A stretch of DNA of 64,000 nt from Caecitellus pseudoparvulus. Taxonomy: Eukaryota; Bigyra: Bicosoecida. The notes under the pieces were generated by a model. It was not told where the DNA came from. It worked only from the letters and a program-made list of their open reading frames with translations, and did no database searches. Of this stretch, positions 10,479 through 19,375 are shown piece by piece. The DNA lies in contig CBFFRQ010000044.1 of assembly GCA_965644315.1 (NCBI GenBank), positions 186,001 through 250,000 on the forward strand, in the 5' to 3' direction. The position numbers were made by a program, and so were the translations under genes. Position 1 is the stretch's first letter. Every line of letters starts with the position of its first letter.

Positions 10479-12378
10479 ATGGCTGCTGCGTCAGGAGACA
10501 CGCTTGCACGTGACCATGCACCGGAACGCCGCGAGGGTGCGGATTTTGGCGTTGCAGCTGTCCCACCGCCACACAGAGGACGTAGCTCAGCACAGCGCAG
10601 CAGGGAAGCAGCGGCAGTGCCTACCATCTCAGCATCGGTACCTGTATTGCCTATGGCTGGTGCTGCTTCTGCATGTGGCGCTGAGGAGGAGGTGGCTAAG
10701 CTGGAGAGCTGCCCTTGGTGGAAGACGTTGACTCGCACCGAACAGAGACTGTTGCAGGTGGTGCTGACAGGGCCCTTGGCGCATGGTCTTGACCCCGACA
10801 CACTAAAGGTCGTGTATAAGGAGATCGGCAGCTTACAGGTGCGTGATGCCCAGCCAAGGCACGCTGAGGCATGCATGTCCAGGGTCCCCGACCGTGCGCC
10901 CACGCAGAGAGCTCCACACTTGGAAGTAGTGTCAGCGCTACTGCAGCCCGAAGTTTTGTCTGGTGCAATGCGCTTCTATGCTGCAGTTCTAGAAGGCTTC
11001 TCACCTCTCCTGGCGCTGAGAGAGTTTCTCAGGGTTTGCATCGGGCGACCTGCAGAGTGGGTCATCGACTTGCTCACCAACGGCTTGCCGTTCAAGTGGG
11101 CGAGGGCTGAGCAGTGGGCTCAGCTTGGCGAGTTTCCGGACCTGCTCATTACATTGCTGAGGGAGGAGGTGCAGGCGCAAGCACTCCGGGACATTCTACC
11201 GTTCATGAGCTGTGGAGATGACTCCGACTTGATGGAGTTCAGAGCTGCGACCGTCCCCGTCAACTTGGCCAAGGTGAAGAAGGCGTTCCAGGTCCTGCAT
11301 GGCACAAGGCTCAGCGAAGCGCTCGAGAAGTTTGTCCAGCGAGTGTTCGCCTGGTACTGCGTGAGTCGTGTGCTTTGCTTGCACATGTCGCGCGTTGTGA
11401 GGTTACCGGGATCTGCACGTGGCGAGTTTCGCAGCCATTCCCACACCAAGACACCATGGATGTGCTACTGCACCCCGACTTGCTGAGAGAGACATACAGA
11501 GTCCTAGGAGTACCATTGGCCAAAACAAAGGGCGTCGTCCAGTTGGTGTTCTTCCTTGTGAAGTGCGTGAACATGCCTCTGCCACAGTTCTGGAAAGCTG
11601 CAGAGTGGGGCCGCTTGTTGAGGCCTACGGGCGTCAGTGCAGAGGCCTGGGCCTCGCTGTGGGCTGAGCACGTAAAGCCAAGAGTTCAAGGAAAGCTGCT
11701 CAAGACCAGGTTGGAAGTGATGCAGGCCAGCGTGGCACAAAGCTTGGATGGATGCCTTGGGCGCCTGCCGCTCACGGATCGGTCTGCAGTGAAAGCAGCG
11801 TTCCGGACCCTCTCAAAATCAGGACTGAACGCGAGCGCCATGCTCACAGCCAAGTATGCTTTTGTAGAATCGCGGGTGAGTGAGCCGGCGCCCTGCTGTG
11901 GTTGGCAGGAGTATTGAACGGGTGCTTGTGTACCCTTGCTCAGAAAATCTTGGGATTATCGCGCCAAATGGCATTCCTGCAGCCGGACGCCTTTGGGGCG
12001 GCGTTCAAAGTGATAAAAGAGTTCGAGGGCGCAGGAGCTGCAGTGCTGCGGCTGTCCATGTTCGTGGAGGGTTTCGTCGGAGCCGAACCGGGCACCGTGC
12101 GCTTGCAGAATCCAGCCTGGCCCAGGCCGCTGGGCATGACTGGTGCCGACCATGCAGCTCTACTGAATGCCTTTCGGGTGGACTTCCCACCAGTGCTGCG
12201 ACAGCAGATTGTGTGGGGCATCCGGAATCGCCCAAAGCAGCCAGGGCAGAGCGAGGCTGAAGTGCCAAGAAAGGACCCTGCCCGTTCTCCGCCCGAGGAG
12301 GATGCTGGGTGCCCAAGGCTTCGGGAAAGGCAAGCCAGGAAACACAGGCGGCACACTGGTGAACATGCCGCGCAGTGA
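10479..12378 (+). CDS. Unrecognised helical protein, four exons
   Basis: Predicted exons are 10479-10838, 10908-11360, 11435-11875 and 11944-12378, giving about 562 aa. The start ATG sits in a strong context (aagATGG). All three introns (69, 74 and 68 nt) are phase 0 with GTGCGT, GTGAGT and GTGAGT donors. The first is stop-free and divisible by three, so it can be misread as coding. The protein opens with about 65 disordered residues, then runs as amphipathic helices rich in Leu, Ala and Phe (for example LTRTEQRLLQVVL, AMRFYAAVLEGFSP, KGVVQLVFFLVKC), and ends in a basic Arg-rich tail. I do not recognise the family. No signal peptide or membrane segment is visible. It converges on the E2 gene, with 123 bp between stops. 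The coding call rests on continuity of frame and splice sites across four exons. Confidence 0.65.
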
Positions 12379-12490
12379 GCTGGTCATGGGCAAGAAGAGG
12401 GTGGAGCAGGGTTCGCTTTATGAAGGCAATCCATCGAGCTGAAACACGAAGCTTACAGCGCCAGGCACCCCGCTCTGAAAAGAACAACTG

Positions 12491-12496
12491 TGCATT
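12491..12496 (-). terminator. Candidate poly(A) signal AATGCA, E2 gene
   Basis: AATGCA reads on the minus strand five bases after the TAA stop of the E2 gene. It is one of several copies of this hexamer just past stop codons in the window. The role is inferred from position only. Confidence 0.4.
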
Positions 12497-12501
12497 CCAG
12501 A

Positions 12502-13434
12502 TTAGCCGCAAGCGTACTTGCTGACCTCCTCCGCGACCTTGGCCTCGAATGTGTCCAGGCCGTCGGAAATGGCCTTGACTGCCTCCTGGTTGACCGCACT
12601 GCCACCGGCTGCGGCCCCATGGGGGTCGGCCAGCAGGTTGCGCACCATGACCAGAACATCGCGGATGCCCATGCCAGGCTTCCATGCATCGTCCAGGAAG
12701 TCGCTGCAGATCTGTGGAGTGAGGCGCGGCGCAGCGGTGACGAGCCCAGAACGCCCGAGCCAGCAGGCTGCCTTGCAGCATGGCGTGCGACGCACCTTGC
12801 CCTCCTTCTGGTCAATGGCAGGGTGGAAGACGCGGGTCGCGAAGTTGATCTGCGACAGGGTTCCGGAAGTGCATGTGGCGCGAGCTTCGCCAAGGCTCAC
12901 GGGGGTTTGGCGTGGTGGGCAGGCTTCACCACCGCCGTAGGCGGACTCACCTTGGGGGGGGCGCTGGGGTAGTTCCCGCCGATCACGATGTGGATCTGGA
13001 ACATGCCCTCAGAGTAGGGGGAGGGGCGATCGCCAGACTCGCCTTCCTTGGGGTTTGCCAAGTAGTTCTCCTGCCGGACAGGAGCGGGGCGTGGCGGTGG
13101 AAAGCCATCTTGGCAGCGTCCGCCAGAGGTGCGCATTGCTCTTACAGGGCCACAGATCTCAACGACGAAGTCCATCCAATCAACACCTGGGTCATCAGCC
13201 AGGGGAAGGACAAACCAGCCATCGTCCGACTCCTCCTCGGCACGCAGGGCGGCTTGCTCCTGGGTTGGCGGCAGATGGTGAGCTCAGTGCATGCGAACTG
13301 ACGTGCGGCAGCGCACACACGAAGGGCATGGCAGCGCCAAGCAGACAACGGATGCATGCCAGCACGCAGCGCGGCGAGGGGGGGCAACGCACCTTCACGA
13401 CCTTGCGCAGGACGGCAACGTTCTGAGCGGCCAT
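12502..13434 (-). CDS. Ubiquitin/Ubl-conjugating enzyme E2, five exons
   Basis: Exons in transcription order are 13434-13393, 13259-13146, 13070-12951, 12849-12796 and 12711-12502, for 179 aa. All four introns (133, 75, 101 and 84 nt) are phase 0; the 75- and 84-nt introns are stop-free. The UBC fold is evident: WMDFVVEICGP, SPYSEGMFQIHIVIGGNYPS, then APPKINFATRVFHPAIDQKEGKICSDFL (written here in joined pieces across exons 3-5) and DAWKPGMGIRDVLVMV. Cys112 is the expected thioester cysteine, accepting activated ubiquitin or a Ubl from an E1. Two oddities stand out. The usual HPN tripeptide, whose Asn helps catalysis, reads HPA (101-103). There is also an extra loop (ENYLANPKEGESGDRP) before the SPY motif. 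The N-terminus lacks the typical RLxKEL helix. I cannot tell which modifier it carries. The start is accATGGCC. Confidence 0.85.
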
Positions 13435-13939
13435 GGTGGAGGTGCGGAATTTCTGAGGTCGGGGCGGCAGCGGCAAGCGCTGCAGTGGACGGAGCACGTG
13501 AGCGGCTCGCGGAGGGGGGGGTGGTTTGGAGTTGTTGATTTGCAGGGAGGTGCTTGCTGCCGTCGGCTGCCCCTCCAGCGGCGTCTGTTGGCACGAGGGG
13601 GGTGCATTCGCCGCAACGCCTGCCGGACGTGGGCCGCGCTGGGCAACGCCAGCGACTCCGCGGCAAGGACTGGTGCAGAGGACATGATGCCGACGCAATG
13701 GATTCCCCAGTCGATACGGAACACTTCAGGAAGTGCAGCTGGGGGTGTCCGCTGCGGCTGCACCGAGGAGGGTAGCAGGGGGAGTACACACACCTCTTGG
13801 ATCGCCAGGAACCGACAAACTCCACAAGTCCCAAAGCGCAACTGTTGATGGGCGAGTGGTGCACGAGGTGAAGACCGTGTGGATGGCACGGTTGCTAAGT
13901 TGACATGGTGCAGTCCCCCATGTGAACGTGCGGGGTGCC
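13435..13939. other. Divergent intergenic region (E2 gene / possible myristoylated protein)
   Basis: About 505 bp separate the E2 start (minus) from the next plus-strand ATG. It probably contains both promoters. ORFs through it have shadow-like composition and I do not support any as a gene. Confidence 0.4.
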
Positions 13940-14908
13940 ATGGGCGCTTGCAGCAGCTCAGGTGAGGCCAGACCAGAGGACGCGCTGCTGCCTCTCAGAC
14001 CTTCACACTGCCGCCTGCCCACCGCAGCTCGAACGATCCCAATTCAACCGCACAGCAGTGATACATGCGAGTCAGATGCCTGGATACCGAGCTGTGACCC
14101 CAAGGCGTTGGCTGTGCGTGGCGGCACGCCAGAGACAGTCGAAGGCGTGGTGAGGCGGCAAGCTCCAGAAACTGAAGGGATCTGTCTCTCTCCCACACAC
14201 CACGAACTGCAGGCTGAAGCAGCGACAGGCCAGCGATTCGTGGCTCTAATGAACCACCTGCCAACTGATGTATCGCCTGAAGCTGCGGCGGGGCAGCGCC
14301 ACAGCCTTGCGTTTCTCTCTATGCCTGCGCAAGCGAGTGCCTGCGTGGGCGGGTTGCACCCGTGGATGCACGGTGCCGTGTGCGCTGCTGCACCGTTGCC
14401 AGGGCCTGCCACGGCTGCCCTGGACGCAGAGGACTGCCTTTTAGTCCTCTTGCAGCACTGCTTGTCTGCCTTCCTCCTGCACGTGCCTGCGGCGGCGGCG
14501 TCACAGTACGCTGGCTTTCGGCACAGCCCAAGTCGTGCGCCTGGCAGCAGCAGTGACGAGTGGGACTTCTGCATTTCCTGCGCAGGGCAGGAGGGGCTGC
14601 GAGGCATCGTGGCTGGAGTCTCAGGCAGGCTGCGGCCCGTGCCTGGTTCGGTGGGTGAAGGCACTGGGCAGTGCCTTCTCTGGCAGCTGAACTGGGTGAC
14701 CAGTTTTGTCGGGGGGGGGTCTCGGGACAGATTCGGGTACTTCTCGCACTGGCTCGCGGTGGAGGTGCCACGGCTGACGTGCAGGGCTGGGCAGCCGCCC
14801 CTTCGGTATGCAGAGGCTCAGGAGAGGCAGCTGCCGCCCCCTCCCAGTCCTTGGCCCAAGCCAGCACCGCGGCCTGCCGAGCAGCATACCGCAGTCGAAA
14901 CTCCGTGA
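13940..14908 (+). CDS. Hypothetical protein with possible N-myristoylation/palmitoylation motif
   Basis: The frame runs from gccATGGGC at 13940 to a TGA at 14908. The start reads MGACSSSG, with Gly2, Cys4 and Ser6, the pattern for N-myristoylation plus nearby palmitoylation, which would tether the protein to a membrane. A likely 63-nt intron (14150-14212, GTGAGG...CAG, phase 0, stop-free) would reduce it from 322 to about 301 aa. The middle holds a hydrophobic helix (AEDCLLVLLQHCLSAFLLHV), followed by a Ser-rich stretch and a globular-looking block containing WDFCISCAG and WLAVEVPRLTC. The end is Pro-rich. I recognise no domain. An antisense ORF over 14319-15008 has poorer composition. The gene ends 182 bp before BCKDHB. 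The call is uncertain. Confidence 0.45.
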   Translation: MGACSSSGEARPEDALLPLRPSHCRLPTAARTIPIQPHSSDTCESDAWIPSCDPKALAVRGGTPETVEGVVRRQAPETEGICLSPTHHELQAEAATGQRFVALMNHLPTDVSPEAAAGQRHSLAFLSMPAQASACVGGLHPWMHGAVCAAAPLPGPATAALDAEDCLLVLLQHCLSAFLLHVPAAAASQYAGFRHSPSRAPGSSSDEWDFCISCAGQEGLRGIVAGVSGRLRPVPGSVGEGTGQCLLWQLNWVTSFVGGGSRDRFGYFSHWLAVEVPRLTCRAGQPPLRYAEAQERQLPPPPSPWPKPAPRPAEQHTAVETP

Positions 14909-15090
14909 CTTGTGAGGCCTGGCGAGTCAGCCCACGAGGGCGGGGAGTGCACACTGAGCCCACGGCCAATTCTTCCAGTTCATGTTTGTGACCAGCACGT
15001 GCACGCACGGAAATTTAGTGTTGTTGTTCCTGTGCTGCAGTCAATCGCTGCGCCAGTGCTCCCTGCTCCACCACCCCACTGCACACCAGC

Positions 15091-16497
15091 ATGGCTCTGC
15101 AGAGGGCGGCAGCTGCTGTGGCAGCCCAGGTGAGCAAACTGATGTGGCACTGTCTACGTCCTGTGCTGGCATGTCGCCTCACCCTTGTCCGCTTCTCTGT
15201 CTTTGTGCGCAGACTGCTGCTGTGCAGGGAGTGGCAGCCCGGGCAATGTCCGCAGTGACGGCAGCACACGAGCTGCCTGAGGGGCCCCGCAAGAAGATGA
15301 ACCTGTTCACCGCCATCAATGACGGCATGCGGGTGGCATTGAAAACCGACGACACGGCTGTGAGTGCTGCAGAGTCTTCGCATGGGGCGCGCAGGTGGCC
15401 TGGCCTGGTGGGCGTTCGCAGGTGCAGTGCACTTGGCACAGCGCATGCAGGCACGGCCAAGGCTGCGTGGCCCCCTTGCGGCGACACGGGGCCAGTCTGG
15501 CCATGTTTGGATGTCTATGAGCCACTCCTTGCACGCCCCTGTGGCGTGTGCTTCCCCGCTCGGCTTGAACTCCTGCTCACCCTCTGCGCAGGTGGTGTTT
15601 GGAGAGGACGTGGCTTTCGGCGGCGTCTTCCGGTGCTCAGTGGACTTGAAGGAGGAGTTCGGGCCTGATCGGGTGTTCAACACGCCGCTGTGCGAGCAGG
15701 GCATCGCCGGTTTCGCCATCGGCTACGCCGCCATGGGCCGCACCGCCATTGCCGAGATGCAGTTTGCAGACTACATTTTCCCCGCCTTTGACCAGATCGT
15801 GAACGAGGCAGCCAAGTACCGGTACCGGTCAGGGGACGAGTTCAACTGCGGTGGGCTGACCTTCCGCTCGCCCTACGGCGCAGTGGGGCACGGCGGGCAC
15901 TACCACAGCCAGTCCCCCGAGGCGTATTTCGCCCACACGCCAGGCCTGAAGGTGGTGGTGCCACGGTCCCCTGCCGCAGCCAAGGGCCTGCTCCTGGCCT
16001 GTGTGCGGGACCCCAACCCCTGCTTGTTCTTCGAGCCCAAGGCGCTGTACCGGGCAGCCGTGGAGGAGGTGCCGGAGGGGGACTACACGCTGCCGCTGGG
16101 TGTGGCGGAAGTGGTGCAGAAGGGGGCTGACATCACCGTGGTCGCATACGGCGCACAGGTGCACGTCGCACAGCGAGCCGCCGACCGCGCCCAGGCTGAG
16201 CTCGGCGCCAGTGTGGAGGTCATCGACCTCCGCACCATTGCCCCATGGGACAGGGACACGGTGGCGGCCAGTGTGCGGAAAACGGGGCGCCTGCTCGTAA
16301 CGCACGAGGCGCCCCGCACGGGCGGTTTCGGCGCCGAGGTGGCCTCTGAGATCACCGAGCGGTGCTTCTTGAGTCTGGAGGCCCCCGTGCAGCGCGTGTG
16401 TGGCTACGACACGCCCTTCCCCCTCATTTTCGAGAAGTGGTACGTGCCTGACGACAAGAAGATCTTTGAAGCCATCAAGGACACGCTGGAGTTCTGA
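15091..16497 (+). CDS. BCKDHB: 2-oxoisovalerate dehydrogenase E1 subunit beta, mitochondrial
   Basis: Exons are 15091-15129, 15213-15359 and 15592-16497 (363 aa); the introns are 83 and 232 nt, both phase 0. The Ala/Arg-rich N-terminus ([13 protein letters not shown], then AARAMSAV) suits a mitochondrial presequence. The body is near-diagnostic for the branched-chain enzyme rather than pyruvate dehydrogenase: [113 protein letters not shown] and [14 protein letters not shown]. With the alpha subunit it forms the thiamine-diphosphate E1 that decarboxylates the 2-oxoacids of valine, leucine and isoleucine and hands the acyl group to the E2 lipoyl domain in the mitochondrial matrix. It is full length for the family. 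It converges on the UFD1-like gene with an 84-bp gap. Confidence 0.95.
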
Positions 16498-16518
16498 GGC
16501 GCCTGCAGCCGGCAGCAC

Positions 16519-16526
16519 AATGCATT
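16519..16526. terminator. Palindromic AATGCATT shared by BCKDHB and the UFD1-like gene
   Basis: This self-complementary octamer lies 21 bases after the BCKDHB stop and 55 bases after the UFD1-like stop, so AATGCA is present in the sense orientation for both convergent genes. It is proposed as a bidirectional poly(A) signal from position only. Confidence 0.4.
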
Positions 16527-16581
16527 CGGCAGGTGTGCAGGCGCTCCACCCGCTTAGAGGAGCCAGGAGCCGTGCAGTGAC

Positions 16582-18735
16582 TCAGTCGCGAGTCACTGCA
16601 CCCGTGACACGGAAGGTGCGGCTCGCGGCTTCGGCCGGCCGGGCAGCCCCCTCAGCCTTGGCGCTCACCCCCCCTCCTCGATGCCCAAACACCACTGGCG
16701 ACGCAGCCCCAGCACTTGTCAGGGGGGTGTCACCCCCCCTCATCCTGGCTTGCAACGGGGACCTACGGCCTGCAGGGGAGGGGGCCCGCCCGGGTGGCTT
16801 TGCTTGCATGGTACGTTGTGTGGCATGGTGCGTTTCGTGCACCTCTGCCGGCGGCGGCGTCGGCCCCCCGTCGCTGCCACCCTCTGACCCCAGGCGCACG
16901 GCTCGGTGGCGGGGTGCGGGGGGGCCCTGCTCTCCTGTCGCTGCCAGCACTGCTTGGACCTCTGCAGCGGTGAAGGCGGCCACGGTAGCTTCTTCCTGGT
17001 GCGTTTCACGCACGCTGCCCGCCTGCAGCGGCAGCGTCGCCTGTCCGTCGTGCAGCGGCATGTGCGGAACAAAGCCCACCTGCCCAGAGAAGTGGCGTGC
17101 CGGGCGCAGACCAGGCGAGGCAGTGGAGCCGTGTCCTGCTGTGGGTGCAGCGGAGCCGGAAGCGCCCAGGCGCAGTGCGCCGCCGTCTGAGACGGGGATG
17201 CCCATGGCGGGCGTTTCTGTGCGGCTGGTGTTGCTGTAGCTCCGCAGGCCGGCGGCAGAGGTGGAGCTGAGCCAGGAGATGTTGGAAATGTTGGGCGGAC
17301 TGGAGGGGATCCTGTCCTCCTCCTCCTTCTCCTGCTTGCCCGCAGCGGCGCTGGTGGCGTCTGCTTGGCTCATGACCCACTGCCCGTGCCCCGGCACTTG
17401 TTCCGCCGACACGCCACCCTCGCCTGGCCACAGGTCAGCTGACAGGGTGCGACCATGCTTCTGCGACGTGCGGGGGGGTGGACTCCCACCCTCGTCTTCA
17501 ATCGTGGACCCTCCCAGCCACGGCTGCGCCTGGTCGCCTGCGGTGGCAGTGGCGGGTCGCGTATCCACTGCCAAGGGTCGCTGTTGTGCGACCGGTGCAG
17601 GCAGCGACGTGGCGGGGGCTGACACGGGGGGAGTCACTTCACAGTCGGGTGCGCGGCTGAAACCTTCGCCTAAAGGGGCGTGGGCCGCTGGTTGGTCGTG
17701 AGGGGGGGTCGCAGTGGGCGGAGGTTGCAGTTGGGGCAGGGTCACTTGGCTGGGCGGCGGCGGTGCGAGAAACGCCACTTCCAGGTCCGCTGAGCCAAAC
17801 AGGCTGACGGCAGGCACAGGAACCGCAGTGTCAGCACTTGACTGTGTCGCTGGGCCTGCTCTGGGGCCGGCTCGTCCCTTGTGGCTGTGTGACGTGGGGC
17901 GCTCCGTGGGGGGTTTTTCGCTGGGCAGCACACCTGCGACAGCTCTTGCAGTGGCACGGGCGGCGGCACCACGGGCAGTGCGTGGGGCACACTTGGACCG
18001 GCTGGAGAAGAGGCTGGCAGCTGCGCGTGCTGTGGCTGCTGCGGCGGGGGACGCGGCCACTGACTCCACCTCCAGCAGGTGACTCGTGCCGTCCGGTTCC
18101 TGGATGGAGATGGGGACGCCAGCCTGCAACGCCGTGTAACGCGCCAGAGCCTCCTCCAAGAAGGCCTGGGGGCCCAAATGTGCGAGCAGTGACGGAAACC
18201 GTGCGCTGGTAGGTCTGAACGTGATGAGCTTGCCAGTGGGGACGGTGCCACGCGGCACGGAGGTGAGCGTCGCCAGCCCTCCCTCTTGCAACCCAGCAAC
18301 TTGCATCAGGTGCAGCGGCATGCTGAGTGTGCCCTCTGACGCAGAAAAGTCGGCTGCGCCAATCAGCACAGGAGTTCCTCGCTCCTCCTGGTCTTGGCGG
18401 GGTGAATCCTTCGCTGCTGCAGCGGGGAGGCGCCTGGCGGAGCTTGCGGCGTTTCCCGCGCGTTTCGCCGAACCTGGTCGAGCAGCCCTGACCACAAACA
18501 GGAAGGGCAGCGGGCACTTGCTGCGGGCGAGGAAGCGAAAGGCTGACTTAGGCAGCACTGCCTTGTCGCTGCACTGCAGTTCCCCGAAGCCTGTGCGGGG
18601 GGTGTGGGCGAGCAACGCGACGTGCCGTGCACCCGCTCGCAAGCAAGCAGCCTCCGAAGCGTCAGGCGACACACCTGCCGCGATGTTGGAGCGCACAGAA
18701 AACTGGCCGTGAAAGGCCGGCGGGGTCCCAGCCAT
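16582..18735 (-). CDS. UFD1-domain protein with long disordered C-terminus
   Basis: I start it at 18735 (agcATGGCT; MAGTPPAFHGQFSV), giving 717 aa. An upstream in-frame ATG at 19119 would add 128 low-complexity residues that do not fit the family. Residues about 48-225 resemble the UFD1 N-terminal double-psi barrel: KAVLPKSAFRFLARSKCPLP, FSASEGTLSMPLHLMQVAGL, EEGGL-like QEGGLATLTSV, FRPTSARFPSLLAHLGPQA and LEEALARYTAL. UFD1 family proteins work with Npl4 and the Cdc48/p97 ATPase to extract ubiquitylated substrates. A possible 84-nt phase 1 intron (18591-18674, GTGTGT...CACAG) would bring the FHGQFSV strand close to the domain, as in known UFD1 proteins. About 38 Ala/Arg-rich residues interrupt the barrel after PFLFVV. 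The remaining roughly 490 residues are Pro/Ala/Ser-rich and unlike canonical UFD1. Confidence 0.75.
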   Translation of the reverse strand: MAGTPPAFHGQFSVRSNIAAGVSPDASEAACLRAGARHVALLAHTPRTGFGELQCSDKAVLPKSAFRFLARSKCPLPFLFVVRAARPGSAKRAGNAASSARRLPAAAAKDSPRQDQEERGTPVLIGAADFSASEGTLSMPLHLMQVAGLQEGGLATLTSVPRGTVPTGKLITFRPTSARFPSLLAHLGPQAFLEEALARYTALQAGVPISIQEPDGTSHLLEVESVAASPAAAATARAAASLFSSRSKCAPRTARGAAARATARAVAGVLPSEKPPTERPTSHSHKGRAGPRAGPATQSSADTAVPVPAVSLFGSADLEVAFLAPPPPSQVTLPQLQPPPTATPPHDQPAAHAPLGEGFSRAPDCEVTPPVSAPATSLPAPVAQQRPLAVDTRPATATAGDQAQPWLGGSTIEDEGGSPPPRTSQKHGRTLSADLWPGEGGVSAEQVPGHGQWVMSQADATSAAAGKQEKEEEDRIPSSPPNISNISWLSSTSAAGLRSYSNTSRTETPAMGIPVSDGGALRLGASGSAAPTAGHGSTASPGLRPARHFSGQVGFVPHMPLHDGQATLPLQAGSVRETHQEEATVAAFTAAEVQAVLAATGEQGPPAPRHRAVRLGSEGGSDGGPTPPPAEVHETHHATQRTMQAKPPGRAPSPAGRRSPLQARMRGGDTPLTSAGAASPVVFGHRGGGVSAKAEGAARPAEAASRTFRVTGAVTRD

Positions 18736-19375
18736 GCTGTTGCCGACAGGGTCCAACGTCCACTCTTGAAGGGCGGCTGGAGGCGTCTGGGCGAGTTCGG
18801 GAGTGGAGGACTGAGCGTCGCGAAGCTGGGTGCAGGAATCTCCGCACGGCCGTTGCTGCTGCTCGCGCGTTGACTGGCGAGACGGCAGCCTTCCGGGCTC
18901 TGCGAAGGGTTGATTATGCTGTGATGCAGTGCAGGACTGCTGCTTTGTCAAGCTGCATCGATTCTTTTGTGTGGCAGCGCCGTTTGAAGGCGTTGCGCCA
19001 CTGTGCGCGAGAGAGCTGCTTCGCACACCACCAGCTGACGCAACGAAGCAACGAGAGCAGAGGCGCTGAGCTCGAAGCGCTGTCCGTGGCGCCAGTCCAT
19101 GCAGGCTGCACAGAAGCATTCATTGTCCAGCATCACACCAGGCCAACCTTCCCGCGTGCTGCAGCTGGCGTTTGGCCTGCTCAAGCTTGGTTCAGACGCG
19201 TGTCAGTCCGTTCCGCCCCCTGCGGAACAAGCAGTGACGGCATTGCGAGGAAAGCAACACTGCCCAGTCAAACCTGCTGGACTCCACAAGGCCTTGTGGG
19301 ACTGGTGGGGCGGGCACCTTGCCAGCAGCTCTGGCGGGTTCGCAGGTTCGCAGGGTCACGAGAGACGGGGGACGG
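18736..19375. other. Intergenic region between two minus-strand genes
   Basis: This 640-bp stretch separates the UFD1-like start from the stop of the glutaredoxin-DUF547 gene. It includes the in-frame upstream extension of the UFD1-like ORF (18736-19119), which I regard as leader rather than coding. No AATGCA was seen just past the glutaredoxin-DUF547 stop. Confidence 0.4.

Noticed and set aside
13291-13848. 185-aa plus-strand ORF opposite the E2 start
   Set aside because: It overlaps the first two E2 exons on the other strand and has shadow-like Arg/Gly/Cys composition.
15592-16497. Pyruvate dehydrogenase E1 beta
   Set aside because: The motifs [26 protein letters not shown] and [14 protein letters not shown] match the branched-chain enzyme rather than PDHB.
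18736-19119. N-terminal extension of the UFD1-like protein
   Set aside because: It is open and in frame but low-complexity, and the family-like sequence begins right after the strong ATG at 18735.
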